DNA of 64,000 nucleotides. Source: Puffinus mauretanicus (lineage: Eukaryota > Chordata > Aves > Procellariiformes > Procellariidae). Below the pieces are notes generated by a model, which saw only the letters and a program-made list of their open reading frames with translations, was not told the origin of the DNA and made no database searches. The DNA is taken from assembly GCA_023333565.1 (NCBI GenBank), contig JAJKFH010000385.1:1116001-1180000 (forward strand). The letters are read 5' to 3'. Positions 12,443 through 26,400 of this stretch are shown piece after piece; the first letter of the stretch is position 1; each line of letters opens with the position of its first letter. The position numbers and the translations under genes are program-made.

Positions 12443-13478
12443 CTAAAACTAATTCAGAATAATGCTTCAGACAAGGGTATGGTAAAGAACAGTATAGAAA
12501 AGAGCTATCAAAAGGCAGAGAAGAAAGCAAACAGTTACCTTATCCACTGTGGAAACCATTTATTTACTTACCCTTGTTATCCAGGGACATTTATGTTGGT
12601 CACAGAACAAACAACCAAAGGAAGTTATGAACATATTTTTCATCTCTTGCTATTGCTGAAATTATGTGCAGTTGCTGTCATGTAAGACTCTTGATGCAGT
12701 CATGAAGAAGTCCCTCCTTACACTGTGTGTGAGGAGGCTGAAATGAAGGGCTGACTGCCATGAACTTTTCTATCATTATTTTCCTTTTTCCTCCTGACAT
12801 TTCTAAACACAAACACTTTTAATCACTTTTAGAAGGGAACCCTGTATTCATGCAAAGCAACAAGGGATTCCAGCAGCAAGACAGATACATCTGGACAATT
12901 TGGTAACCTCCCAAGCTTTGATTTAACTGTTAAATTGGTGACCGTATTTCTTTCCAGTCCATGTGGAAATCTTCAGCTTAGAACTACAGAGGGCTGGTGT
13001 TGACATTTTTGATGCATTTAGGGCGCTCCCAAATATTACAGATGTACTGATGCACCAATTGGAGTTCTGACGTTAATGAAAATGTATAAATGTCACAAAC
13101 AATCTGATTTTAACTCACAGATAGGACCAATTCATTTGGGAAGTGTATTTCTGCTGAAGGCAAAGAAATTACACCCCAGAAGTAATTTGGCACAAGAAAG
13201 TGACTTTGAAGCATGTTACAGTGTGTCTGAGAAAACACATAATTTCTTGAAAGTATACTGGTGAAAAACGCAACCATTTTGTCTCAGGGATAAAATGTAT
13301 TGGCCAGGTCAACACATGAAGAAAGCTAATTATGTCATACATTATGTCAGTGAGGGCCCTCTGTTTCAAACATGCAACCTATTACCTTCAATAGATAGGA
13401 AGGCAATACTTTTCCATGGGATTTGAGTTGATGAAAACAAATACAGTGGTGGGATTTTTCTTCAGCTGAAATCCCAAT
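12443..13478. other. Unique non-coding DNA
   Basis: Nothing recognisable. Open frames are under 70 codons and AT-rich. Confidence 0.5.
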
Positions 13479-13496
13479 CCTAATTAATTAATTAGG
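13479..13496. repeat. Perfect 18-bp palindrome of TAATTA motifs
   Basis: cctaattaattaattagg equals its own reverse complement and holds three overlapping TAATTA homeodomain-type sites. It may bind homeobox factors cooperatively, or may simply be an AT-rich microsatellite seed. Confidence 0.9.
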
Positions 13497-13722
13497 TTAA
13501 TTCAATGGCTTTTCACAGTGTGTAAATCAAACAACTGTGTCTTTGGCTGTCAGGAAACTCTAAAATCTAGCTTGGGGATTTTTCCTTTTCCCCTTTAACA
13601 TCAACTTTAGCTGGTTACATTCCAGAACATTGCCTTTGAGAACAGTTGGTCAAAAACAAAAGAGAAAAAACTCAGAAGGGAAATTTCAGGCTGTATTTTT
13701 AGCCATTATATATTTGAACACT

Positions 13723-13775
13723 TTCATTGACTTCAGTGGGATTCGCCTATCTCTACCAGCTGAGAATCTGGCTCA
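13723..13775 (+). repeat. Ancient palindromic-class repeat fragment
   Basis: Contains tcattgacttcagtggg followed about 15 bases later by taccagctgagaatctggc. These two blocks in this order occur in an abundant old sauropsid repeat ('cattgacttcaatgggac ... caccagctgaggatctggcc'). Decayed and short. Confidence 0.5.
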
Positions 13776-16700
13776 CGATATTTAAGCCTCTAAGACTAGG
13801 CTTCCCAGCATTGCCGCGTTACCTGGGAACACGATAACTTTCATAACAGAGACCGCTCCAGGCTTTTCCTTTTATATTATGCCCTGGATCTGATAAACCT
13901 TCTCCACTGTTCATGCACTTCTAAGGCTAAGAGTCTGGGCTTTCCTGAAAGTTATCCTAACCTCAAACAAAGTTACAGATCTGAAGCAGGGATTACTAGG
14001 TGACATTGTATGCAGTAGATCCAATTATAACAGTAAATCTGTTTATGAAAGAGACATCAGCTGCTAGAGACTTTTGATTATGTTCTGATGTTATAAAGAA
14101 TGTTTCTAGCCATCACAGATAAAAGGCATAAAAATTGCTTTGAGAGGCACGTGTTTCCTACATCTCATCAAATTTGTAAACTCCAAGATCCACTACTCTG
14201 GGACACTTCAACAAAATTACTCCATGAAAGATAAGTAAGTGTGACAGATAAAGATGACAGACATTTTGGCCTGCACATTCAACCACAGCCAAAGATACTT
14301 AAGAAGGACCACAGCATGGGAAATGACCCAGTAGGTTCATGAGACTGCATAACAAGGTATTCCAGAGACCATTATTATCCCAAATCAGGCACATGTAAAG
14401 TGACTTGGTCAAAGATTTTAGACTGTTACATAGCTTTTGAGTGAGTTGCATAATTTTGATTAGACTTGATTTCTTGAGAGGCTGAAAAATAGCTTACTTG
14501 CTGAAACTGTGGATATTCAGCAATTTATAACTTTTTTCCAGTGGACAATTTTTGTGAGTGTAGTTTCAAAAAATATATTAAAAGGAAAATTAAAAAAAAA
14601 AAGATGTGGACCATGAGTATCTATCCTGACCTTCTTCACCATAACCTCTTCACCTTTAGTCTCCTATGAACATTAGGAAAATTCAGATGTGATTGTCTAT
14701 CTTGAACAGATACTGTGGTTCCTTTTTCATTTTCCACAACACCGTGAGTTATGGATGGAGTGTCAATTATAGCAGATTTTCTTGGCTACATCTGATGGTA
14801 TCTTGGATTCGCTTCCTTGTGTACTGAGCTGGAAATAAGTATCTGAGGTGCTGAATGTTCCTTATTGTCATTAGTAAAGGGCTATTTAAAAGAAAGTTGA
14901 TTTTGCTTCCGTCTGTTGTTGACTGCACTTGCTGATTACATTTGCCTGCTGTCTTTGTCAACCTAATGGCTATGGTGGTGAGGAAGTGAAGTTCATTTAC
15001 TTTATAACAAGCATAATAACATTCTCAAAGGGTATATTTTGAAAGAAAACAGGCCATTGTAAGATCAGATTCAAACAAGTAGGCTGTTCAGAGCAAGCAT
15101 TTGCTTTTTTGGTCATAATGAATATGCCAACATCTAAACTGGAAAACACATGTGAGTCCAGAGCAGTGGTAGGACAAACAGCTGCCTTACTCAGGCCCAC
15201 AGGCAAAAAAATTGCATGGGAAGTTTCATTTTGAGTTTTCATCCACTTATTGGAAAATACAGTAAAACAAGTTGAATTACAGATGATATACTTCAGCCAA
15301 AGTTTTCACATCTGCCTAGGAGATTTGGTTATTAAGTTCCTAAGCTTTAACAGGGATGGTGGTCCAACATCTTTGCACAGCTTCGGAAATCTAATTCAGA
15401 GCATGTAAGATAAATGTGCAAAACACATAGAAGTTAAAAGACCTTCTTTTCCTATCATATCCTGTGTGTCTCATGTGCAGATTAAGAGATCATCCTTTCC
15501 CCCCTTTTTTATCTCCCCCATACTCTGGATGATTGACATAGCTACTCAGTTCAGCTTAGCAGGTTTCCCACATTGCATGGAGATCAGGGTAATATCCTAC
15601 CTTGTTTCACACCAGCAGAAACTTAGACAGTTTGAATTATCATTGGAAATCTGTTGAGTACTTCTTGGAGCTAAAGCTTAAGTGTCAAGGTGCCTGGTAA
15701 AGTTAGCAGAGAAAAAGATACGGCTGTATCTAGTTGAGCTGCAGGAATTCACAGTGTGGAACTCCCAAATGCAAAGTACCTTTTGGTAGCTTAAGCATGT
15801 GTTATTTTAGTGTGAGCATTTTACTTGCATCAGAAAGGGGCTAAAACCAGGCATGTGGTCTGTGAGACACTGCTATTCATTAAATTGTGTTCTGCCTAAT
15901 GATGTTTTTAAGCAGCGGCTGTAGAGGTCCCCACAGCCCCATGTAGATTTGTGCAGCCCACACCAAGCCTAGAGCTGCCATAGCCATAGTGGTCCGGTTA
16001 CCTGAATCTGTGGGATTAAAGCTGCCTTAGGTACAAGTAGTCACACCTTGCTTCACAGTGCAGATGGCTGCTGGTGAAGAAAATGGACGTTTTAGACGTG
16101 ACCTAACTCACTGGTTTGATGTTCTGGGTCAGCAGTAAGGAGCGGCAAAACTGGCCTTTCTCTACATCAGAAATGGGTAAGAGCTGGCTCTGCCTCAACT
16201 GAGCCCCACCAGGCTGTCTCCAGTCTCTTGCCCCTGGCCATCTGAGTAAGGCCTTGGCCAGTGTCCAGTTGTTTCCATCTTGCTTGAGTTCTTGCGTTCC
16301 TCCTTGTGGAAACCAAGCCGAAGGGGTGGAGGGCTGGGGTACACTTAGGTCATTTCCCCACAGGGCTCCCTGGGCGGTGGGGGCATGTAGCCAAGGTCCA
16401 TCATTTTACATGGAGCTTCTGTTTACCAGGATTTACCCTTAACAACACCATGGCATTTGGGGCTTGTCCACACTCCCTCAAGGACAGCCTGCCCTTCCGT
16501 GTAGATAGCACTGTGGCAAGTCCAACAGCTGAAGCATACCTTCCAGAGCATGCAGAGCCCCCACGGTCAAGCACGTTTGGCTGGTTAGCACAGAATTTGT
16601 GGCCCACAGACTGTCCACCAACTTCCAGTGAGATGCCAATAAAACAGCCAGATGTACTGAAGGCAGATGGGGACAGCCCACACCGCGTTTACCGCTACTT

Positions 16701-18205
16701 TGGATGACCAAACAGGAAATTATAGGCAAAACAGCAGGATGGATAGGGTAAGGAGGCCGTGTCTGCCCCTCCGGACAATCCTTCCTGAAAAACACAAAAC
16801 TCATTTAGGGGGCAATGTGTAGGGAAACCTGTAAGGTGTTCTTCCCTGTGGTGTATGTCTTGCAGATTAATCCAAATCTACCTTTTGCAGCCACTCTCAT
16901 TTCAGCAGGTCAGGCACTCCGGACTCATTGTAGCATATGGATCCCCAGGGAAAAGTTCATTTGCAATTTGTTTGTACCTCACTGTGAGGTTCATCTCATT
17001 ACTGCAGGATGTTCCTTTTGACAGATAGAGAACATGGGACTAGCTCTTCTCAAAAAGAGCCATTTCACTAGTAGATTTACTTAAAAATTCATCTAAGAGC
17101 ATAGTGAATACATACAGTCTTTAAAGCAAGAAAATTGCAACATTAAATACCAAGGGGAGATTTATATGAGAGCTTAGAATTGTGGCTTTCTTTGGGAACT
17201 TATTCTTGGACCTAGTCAAAGGCTAATTTTCTCACAGTTTTGAAAGATTTTTTTTTTACCTGAAGCATTTGCTTGAGAAGTAGTGACACTCCTGACAGAA
17301 GGGTACTGAGTGATACTGAAGTGGTGCTGCCGGGTATTTCTTTATGAGCCTACCTTGGCAAAACATTCATGGACATGCTTAATGTTACCGGGATTTAAGG
17401 ACCTGACTGAAGTTCAGCTTTGTTGGCTAGGCATGACTGCAGAGTGTTTTATTCATACCAATGGCTTGATATTGATATTGTCAAAGAAGCTACTGTAAAA
17501 ACCATCACATGCAGTCTTTTACTTCTTTGGTTCAGTCTGTTTCTCTATTGGGTCCTGTGAGTCTGTTTCTCCCATTTTTGTTCCCTTTTGGTCCTAGAAA
17601 AGAAAACAGCACTCCTCATTGTTCTCAGCAATGTTTTTCATGTTTGTGTTTCAAGACTTCTGAAGTCTCAGAGACTTACCATCCTTGGAGACAGAGTACC
17701 AGATGGGGTAAATCAGTAGCAGAAACACTACAGAGAGTCCCTTTGAGATGTTTCGTTGTTGTGTCTTCTCCCATGATTGGGGTCAAAGTGATCACCCTTA
17801 TTATTCATTACCTTCCTTGGTAGTGCTGGGCACTGGGCCAGCAGTGGCCAGGTGGATCTGACATACCGGTTTCATGTCAATGCATGGCTATGAACACTGT
17901 TTACATGTTTTTACCCTCTCTCTGCTTTTGGCACATAATAGTATTAAGTCCTTTTTGGCAGGAGCAGAACAGAATACCTACAGGCCCACCGGAGCTTTGT
18001 GATAACTGATAAAACAGATTTAAATTAACATTTTCATAGATGTTCTAAATCTTATTAATGTTTGATTAGACTCTTGGGGTGAAATGTGTTATATGCAATT
18101 ATCAGTATTATTATTTTAACTCTGAGGCAAATTAATAGTAGCTGTTTTTACACTGCCATGCGAAGATTTTAGTCAGACCACTGCTAAGTGCATTTGAAAA
18201 TCGCA
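13776..18205. other. Unique non-coding DNA, one possible old MIR piece
   Basis: No gene is supported. 16250-16760 is GC-richer and open in several frames on both strands (up to 133 codons), which is expected from its composition and matches no family. A possible MIR core lies at 14365-14425. Confidence 0.5.
14365..14425 (+). mobile_element. Possible MIR (CORE-SINE) fragment
   Basis: attattatcccaaatcaggc followed by taaagtgacttggtcaaag resembles the MIR core order 'attattatcccca...gaggca...agtgacttgcccaag'. Strongly diverged, low confidence. Confidence 0.35.
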
Positions 18206-18548
18206 TTAGAATCATAGAATCATAGAATCATAGAATCATTAAGGTTGGAAAAGACCTCTAAGATCATTGAGTCCAACCGTCAACCCAACACCACCATGCC
18301 CACTAAACCATGTCCCTAAGCGCCTCATCTACACGTCTTTTAAATACTTCCAGGGATGGTGACTCAACCACTTCCCTGGGCAGCCTGTTCCAAGGCCTGA
18401 CCACTCTTTCAGTAAAAAAATTTTTCCTAATGTCCAATCTAAACTTCCCCTGGTGCAACTTGAGGCCATTTCCTCTCGTCCTATCGCTTGTTACTTGGCA
18501 GAAGAGACCAACCCCCACCTCGCTACAACCTCCTTTCAGGTAGTTGTA
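18206..18548 (-). mobile_element. CR1 LINE, 5'-truncated, relatively young
   Basis: The left end is the reverse complement of the avian CR1 terminus: three and a half copies of the aatcatag 9-bp repeat, then ggttggaaaagacctctaag. The minus strand encodes the C-terminal tail of ORF2 (separate entry). The element loses similarity at about 18548, after ggtagttgta, the usual 5'-truncation pattern of CR1. I see no target duplication, as expected for CR1. The terminal repeats are intact, so it is younger than most other CR1 pieces here. Confidence 0.93.
18303..18518 (-). pseudogene. CR1 ORF2 C-terminal fragment (reverse transcriptase LINE)
   Basis: A 71-codon frame reads the end of CR1 ORF2, including [32 protein letters not shown] and the terminal RDMV before the stop. 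In a full CR1, ORF2 encodes an endonuclease and reverse transcriptase of roughly 900 residues. Here only the region after the polymerase remains, so it cannot function. The methionine at the start is accidental, since the frame enters from the truncated side of the element. Confidence 0.92.
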
Positions 18549-21500
18549 TTGTCTGTGTGTGCGCGGACTCCACTTGTTGAAGAGCAGAAACCATTAATAT
18601 TTTCTATAGTTGAGAGATTTATTTTAATTCTCAAAGAATTAAATATGAAACACAAAACATTTTCCAGATTGTTCAGTAGCTTTGATCAAGATGAAAACCT
18701 AACCAACTTAAATTCTGGTCAAGCAGATGACTACCTGTGTTTAATATGAAACCATTACCAAAGTCTACATGAAGGCAATATAGATTTAATCTTGCTTTCA
18801 ATTTCAAGGTACTCATGGACAAGGCATTTGGATTTCCCTAGAATGCAGGAGAAACTGTTTTGTACTACACATCACATGTTTTCATAAGTCACAGAGGATT
18901 TATGGTGTATAACTGTGCAAGTAGGTGGTATACAAGGCCAGAGTCTTTGCTAAAATCTTAGATAAATGTCAAAGGAGAGAGTTCCTTAAATTTACTGACC
19001 CAACATCATCATTACAGCACAGACCAGAGTAACTGAAGGTGGGGAGGGGCGGGGGATGTTGCTCCATTTCTATACTGGGAGAGCTGGTACTTTGTGTCTG
19101 CAGAAGATTGAGAAAGGACTGGGATTTGGCTCTGTTTGGGCCACAACAATGAGAAAATTCCCTCCTTTTCTTTTAACCTCTCCAGATCCCCCCAGCATAC
19201 CAACAACAGTAAAAACCCCAAAACACATCTAAGAAATACAAAAGCTGTGTACCAATAAGACATTAAAATAAGTCATCATGTCTTAAAAGGTAGAAATCCC
19301 TCTGCTAGGAGGAGTTTTTATCCCTCCACCTGCACTAAGACAGGGGAAATACTACAGACACCATCATGCACGATACTGCACAGCCTGCAGTTTTATACAG
19401 AAGATATTTGTATGACATGGTGATGCGTAACAGTGAAAAACAGCATGGACAGATGAATAGGCAGTGAGACGGACAGACAGATAACACCGTGGGAGCTACA
19501 AAACGCTGCCCAAACTGGATTTATGCAGCTTCAACTGAGCGTAGAATTACTCGTGCAACTCAGCTGCATCTCCGGTGAAACACGTGGAGCTGTTGGTGTT
19601 GAAAGGGCCTCTGAACTAATAAGCACTTTAAACATTTTTCCAAACATCTTTCGGATGTCTCTGAATGACCCTTTCTTGTTTCCTCGTGTTAGCCCACAAA
19701 CCACCGTTAACCCCACGACAGTGTCCAAACAAGAGGCACGTCGGGCGGCTCCAGGGGAACGACTTGCCACCACATTTATCACCCTCTTTTCCATCTCTCG
19801 GGCTTTTGTGATCCTGACAGTTGTTTGGGCTCAGTTTTCACCGGCCGGTTGGGATGAAACTGAGCCTGCCCTTCAGCTGAAAAACCCAGTGGCTGGGTGG
19901 GCCCGGAGGAATGGCCCTTTTTTCCCCTCCCTGTTTAAGCCTCTTGTGAGTAACTCCCTGCAGCTGTCCATAAACACCGCGTTCTGAATGGAGTGAGAGA
20001 TGTCTGGGGCAGGCCCTGCTCTCGCTGTTTCTGAAATGAAAATAAATACTCTGTCAGCCGTTTTACAGAGGATTGCCGCGTGTTGCCCCATAGCTTCGCA
20101 ACCACCTCAGGCCCTTTTTTTCTAAAAGATGTTTCCAGCATTAACTCTCTGGAACCCAAAGTATACCAAAATGATGAATTTACGAGGAATCACACACCAC
20201 ACAAGACAAAAGCGTAGTTGGCCAGTGAGCCAAATCCCATACTCGCCTCTGATAAACCACACAATTCATGGCATATAGAGGAAGATACTTATTAAAAGTG
20301 CAAAGCAGAAGACTGTGTATGTGTGGGGAGCAGCAAGCATGTCTTTGCAGCCAGTGTGAATTTTGCCTCCCAAGAAACTGTTGTTAACCCGAAGCTGTGC
20401 GTGGGCGCCCACCTTTGCCAGCTGAGCAAGCCACCTCCTCTTGTCCTGCTGGGGACTGTGCCCATCCTGGATCATGGGGGTTGGCTTGTGCCTCCTCAGC
20501 CGCTTCACATCCCCTTGGCCAGGCTTGTCCGAACAGTCGACAAGCTGCTCACGCACCAACTGCCACCTCCATGGGGGGATCAAGCCCCTTTCCCCTGCGC
20601 CCTGGCCACTGGTGCTTTGTCTCTGCCCCACCACCTGTGGTCATTAACCCTCCAACCTGTTGGCCCCAGAGCTCAGCACGGTGTTTCCTCATCCAGTGTG
20701 GCCACACAGCCAGGAAAGTCTAAGGAATATCGACAGTAAGCCCTTTCTTACACAGCATATTTTGACTAAAAAGGGCTGCTGTCTGTCTCAGACAGAGGAT
20801 CTGAGGAGGCAGCAGCCTCCCTAGAGGGCATGGCAGCAAGTTGGCAGGAGTGGGCTGGCTATGGCCGTGTCCTCAGCTGGCACTGCCAGGGCTGGCCAAG
20901 GATGTCTAGCCACAGCCATATTTTTCCGAGCCAAGTGTAGGATGTGAAAGCAAAGTCCACTTGTTTTCAGATCTGTTTTTGCTTTCCCTTTGATCTTTCC
21001 AGCTCTGTCGTCTTCTAGGCATTTGGGTTTGCTTGCATTTTTGAAAACAGGATGAAGTGGTTTAACAGTTGAAGGTTTTATTTTTGCTTTCTTTTCTTTG
21101 TCTGAATTCTGTAGAAATGAAACTTCATTCCACCTTTTTTATTCAAATTTTTCAACATCTTTGATTGCTGAAAACTTTTCAGTAGGGACCTGAGATCTTT
21201 ATTTGCTACAACACAGGAACAGAAACACTGGTCTAGGCTCTCAGGGTCTATCAAGCCCACGCTCACTGTGTCTAACCCAGAAAAAATGCATATGAAAAGA
21301 GTAACAAAGAAAGGGAAGTATATCATGAGCTACCTAAATCCAAGCAAGACACTTAGATACTCTGGTTTGTATTCCTCATAAGTAAAGCAGAGGCATCAAA
21401 TAGAGTTGGCCACAACTCTTTTTCATAGTTTGCTCTTAAAATTTGCTTTCACTTCAGGATTCAAATAGAAATAAAACCTTAAAGATGGTTTCATGAAAGA

Positions 21501-24500
21501 GAGCACCATCAGAACTTTGCTTCCCAGGTTATTAACACAAGCTTTTCTACAAATCTTGTGTCGTGTCCCACCACCACTACCCCAAAGACCCACAATACCT
21601 TCTGAATAAAATGCATCTGAAACAAATATAAAACCTTGGAGTGTTTTCAAATTGATGCAATGCCATCTTTTGATGAACTCTCACTGCTGAAGATATTCCA
21701 GGTGGTCCCAATGCTTGCACTCCTTTCTCTTTAACTTTGGGCCTGAGTGGGCTGTTGGGAGAATCAATGAGTAGGTCTCTGTCAAGATTTCTTGCAGTGA
21801 ACTCTTTGGTGTATTGAGTTTCTTCATACACTGATGCAGCAAATAAAGAAAAAGGGGTTCGGATCTTGATGGGAAGGCTTACATGAGGCTGTAACAGAAC
21901 TAATAAAAAACTGCAACAAATAAAGCAACAACCTGTGTGGAAGGAGGAGATTAAAGTGGGATGGTTTTGTTCCGAACTTACAGGGTTATCAAACTATGTG
22001 GCAGAAAAATCCAAAAATCTTTAGATCAAATCCTCTAGGATGCTGTAATTATCTCACCATTTTGAACACTGGTTAGTTGTGTTTTTAAGAGTGGAGTATT
22101 TGACTTTGCCACCTCAGTAATGTTATTGTTAATATTACTTTATTTTTTCTTTGATGTGCATAATTACCCAAGATTTTTTAAATGCCCAGGTCATAAAATA
22201 AAACTAAACAAACTCAAAAACTGTATTGTTTGACATCATGTGACACATGGACAGGACACCAATAAGGTTGGAACTGTTAGATCACAGCCCAAAACAAGTT
22301 CCAAAAAACTGATAGCAGTAATAGACCATGCAAAGACCCTGCGATCTCAAGGAGACCTTGCAGTGGGGACTCTGCTCCATGGTTTGGTGTCCAAGTCCGT
22401 GACGCAGCCGCTTGAACTCAGAAATTACAGGAAAATTTTTCTTGGCTCTTATATTTAGCTCACTTTACTGCTGAGATCTCCAGGTGATTTAAGAGAGAAA
22501 CTTTTGTAAATTCTGCCATTATCATAATCAGAATGCAGCAGATACGCTGCATGGAAAAAGTAACCAATTTTTACCAAAGATTTACCACAGTAAACCTGTC
22601 CTCTCTAGCTTACATTTTCACTGGACATCAGTGGATATGGAGCTATGATTAGATGGATGACTTTAAGACTGAGATAATTTCTTGTTTCCTAAAGAGAGCA
22701 AAGAATTGTCTTTGAACAAAAGAAAGTCAGCGTCCAATGAGCATCTCCTTGTCACTGTCTTTGTTGTTCTCAGTGTGCAACAGTCACTTTGAAGGCTCAT
22801 TTTACTACAAAGGCACTTGTGTGAAGAGTAGCCCACAGGACCCTGTAATGGTGATTAGTCTTTGTAAACTCCCGGATCCTTTGTGCCAGACCTTCAGCAT
22901 GACAGTTCAAATGGGTTAGGAGTTCACTCTCACTTAATTAATCCCAGATTTTGTTCATATGGCACACGTCGTTGGTGGCAGGACTTCCAAGCAGGATTGC
23001 ATAGGTATGAAATCAGCTAACAATGACTTTATTTTTCTTTGTGATTCTCTGTGAAGCAGGCCTTAATTTAGCAAAAAAACCCAACCAAACGAGCAAAAAT
23101 AACCCCAAACATACAGCTATCCTTTCCAGAATCGATAGCAAGATAAACAATTTCATTTCAAATGTAAGTGTTATTTACAAGACCCAGACATACAGGTTGT
23201 CAGAAAAATATAAAATCTTCTGATTTTCCTTTAATATGTAGTCATTATTAGCAAGCATTGAGCTGATTCAAACACTTCCCTCTTAAGCCATTCCCTATCT
23301 TGTCCCTCTGTCAAGGTTTTTTTTTATGCTGTTGGCATTTCTTGTTTACTTGAGAGAAATTAATTTTATTGGGTGTAGCTAGAATCTCCAGCCCCATGGC
23401 TTGAAAGAGCTCATGCTATGAATGTCTTTGCTTTTCAAACTGTTGCTCATGAACACATGGCTGTGTGTATACATTGTACATGTGTATATAAAACAGGTCT
23501 TTCTGCTAAGCTTATTTTCTCTCTCTGAATGCATGGAACACTGATGTGGTTTGTCATATATGAAGGATTTTAAAAACCTATAAAGATGATAAAAAGTTAC
23601 AAATGAATAGGCATATATTTGCCATATTGACATTTTATCCCAATGTAAATCTTAACAATGTGTTTTCTTTAGATCCATTCTTCAAAATTACTAGTAGGGT
23701 TGGGAACATGGTTTGAGTAGGGACGGAGTTCATAACATCTTTGGATGTCCGTGAGGTAGACATCTTCATCTGAGCTGGGAATTTGCTCGTTTATTACAGT
23801 CAGTAAATACAAATAGGCTGTGATTTCATGCACACAATTGATCTTAGCCTAAGGTAGACGACAAAAAAGCCCCAACAACAAAACAGAACAGAAGAATTGC
23901 TTTCTGCACAAGTCTATTTCTGTCCTTAAGGATTTTTTGGTGACTAGCTCATACAGAGATTTCTGCATTACAGGCATGTAAATCTAGGGCAAATAATTGT
24001 CACCTTTGCCAGTTACTTGGGTCAGATCAGCGTTTTATTTACTATGGCTGCCACTAGAGTTCGGTATTACAGTCTTTCAGCACAGGATTTTAGGGAATCC
24101 ACCTCCTTTTCCAGTGCAGAAAACTAGAACAAATACAGTCAGCTAATAGGCCTGTTGCAGCAAAATGTCATTAAGGTCCCGGAGGTGACTATTGAGTTAT
24201 TAGGTTTAGAAGATGTGATTGCCAAGGCAATGTCCAGTATATCCAGAGATTGGCAAAAGGAGCACTGATAGAGAGGACAAGTATGTGAACACTGATGCAG
24301 AGGACACAGCGTCACCTTCTTCATGTCTGTACCTCTTCCACTGGTGTTGTCCAGATCTCAGTTTTTGGTCAAACAGAAAATTGCTTAATTTAAGGATTAA
24401 TTTAAGAATGCTCATTAATTTCTTGATGTTGTTAATGCCATCATGCACAGCAACTCCAGGTTCTGTCTAATTCTGGTGGACAACAAGCTGACTGCAATTG

Positions 24501-26330
24501 TACATGCCTTTGCTGTCTGCTGTGTGTCTATTATCGCATCCCAGAATAGCTGAGCATTAAGGTATTAGGAAGTAGATAAATTCTGCAAGCCCTGAATGTT
24601 GGACATCTCTGTGGGAATGTAGGTCTTGGCAAGAGAAGGGCCTAGGTTACTACATATCAGCATACCCTAAAAATCTTTAAAAGTTTCAAGGGCACATGGT
24701 TGACGACCCTTTTCCTTCAACACAAAGGGTCTTTCTCTCCCTAGTACCATACATTACACTTTGGCCTAAGCTACACTTTTGTCTAAGAGGCAGGAATAAA
24801 CTCCCCAAGGAAGGAAAGATCTTCATAGAGTTCACTGCATTTCCTCAACCTGCCGTCTAGAGAGGAACAATACACACAATGACAAAAGCAACTATGCTAG
24901 GTCTCCTGAAGCCAAGGACTACGTGTTGCCCTAACAGTTCTCCTGAAAAATTAATGCAGTTATATATCATACTATCAATCAGTTGTGCCACTTAACATAC
25001 AACTAGTGGACGCTTAGATACTAAGGCTACATCTCTAATAAAAATTAAATGTGTTCAGGACTCTTGTCTGGCACTGAGGCCACCTGGTATGGAGCACTGC
25101 CAAAATCAATACTACTAAATTCTATTAAATACTACATCAGTATATGAAAATCTCTTGTTCTGCAAAACAGGGCAACTGCCTATTGGGAATGGCTCCTGCC
25201 ATGTGCTAATCTCAGAACCATGCCTGGGAACAATTTGAGAAACTGCTGACACGGGCCAAAAATATGCCAGAAACTTCTCTAATAATTTAAAACTATAGAA
25301 GATTGACTTGCAGGGCCTGGGAATATTCCTTCACACTATAAATTTATGGTATAAGTGTAGCCTGTAGAGATGAAGGCAATGTAAGGACCTATAAAAACTA
25401 GGATAACTGATGTATACTGGGAATCTGGACCACTCAATACGGTGAGTCAATTCACCCAGTTATCTACAACCCTACCTTAAGTTTATGTCTTATTAAGTAT
25501 GTTGTCCTAGAAAACATTTTACATGGTGAAGCATTAATTTATTATTTCCCAATTATTCCATAGTTAATTTTAAAGTACAATTTCATTAGGTTCAGGGAGA
25601 AGGAATGCTGTCTTTATAAACCAGGGATTGGCAGATAACACAAGGGTATATCACAGCATTGGGAGCAGGGATTAGCTTCACTGAAGCAAGATGCAATTAC
25701 AGATGTTAGGATCAGTGAGCTGAGACATTCCTCCATTTACACATTTGGACTATGTTTGAAAGTTTAGTTTTTGATTTAAAGCCTTTTTACAAACCTCTTT
25801 CCTGCATGTTATAGCAGCCTCACTTTGTCTGCATGAGTTTTTAGACTGCTCTTTGTGGGGGAAAATATGGAAAAATTAGTATTCTGACAGGTTCATATTT
25901 TTATTATTGAGCATAGCAGGTAGTATATGTGCAACAACATCAAATAATTTGTTCCATTAAGATACACGGTACTCTTTGCATGACAATATGCACTCTTGTT
26001 CTCTTAAGTATGAGACGTAACAATTCTTTATGAGCTTACTATATTTAAAGGAGAAAGGAAAAAGCATTTAAACAGGCAAATACTGTATTTCAACTGGCCA
26101 TGTGTTGCAGATCAAAAAAGACTGAGTTAAACCCTGCAAAGTTAAACCTTTACATCTTCAAACAAAAACAGAATTTTCCTTCTGAGTCTATTAATCGTTT
26201 GCCATGTAATGCTATCACTAATAATCATTGTGTGTTAGCAAGAGAGACCATGAGTAGGTTCAAGCAATAGACACTTTTGTGGTTTCTGTTGTTAACAATC
26301 TGTCAAAGTCAGACTCCCAAAACCACGCAA
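18549..26330. other. Unique non-coding DNA with a GC-richer block at 19.5-20.95 kb
   Basis: No gene is recognised. Between about 19500 and 20950 the sequence is GC-richer and open for 120-154 codons on both strands at once, which composition alone can explain. One minus-strand frame (20266-20634) ends in a hydrophobic stretch but has no known domain. 20950-26330 is ordinary AT-rich DNA with no repeat I can name. Confidence 0.5.
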
Positions 26331-26400
26331 AGGAAGAAAGAGAGAGAGAGAAAGAGAGAAAGAAAGGAAGGAGCTAAGGAAGGAAGGAAGGTTGGTTGGT
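26331..26400. repeat. GA/GGAA purine microsatellite
   Basis: Mixed (GA)n, (GAAA)n and (GGAA)n tracts running into a short (GGTT)n end. Low-complexity sequence, probably length-polymorphic. Confidence 0.9.

Noticed and set aside
19523..19987. 154-codon open frame
   Set aside because: The opposite strand is open over the same bases, and no family is recognised.
20266..20634. Minus-strand 122-codon frame with hydrophobic C-terminus, considered as an envelope-like or small membrane protein
   Set aside because: No supporting retroviral motifs, LTRs or homologous segments nearby. The plus strand is equally open.
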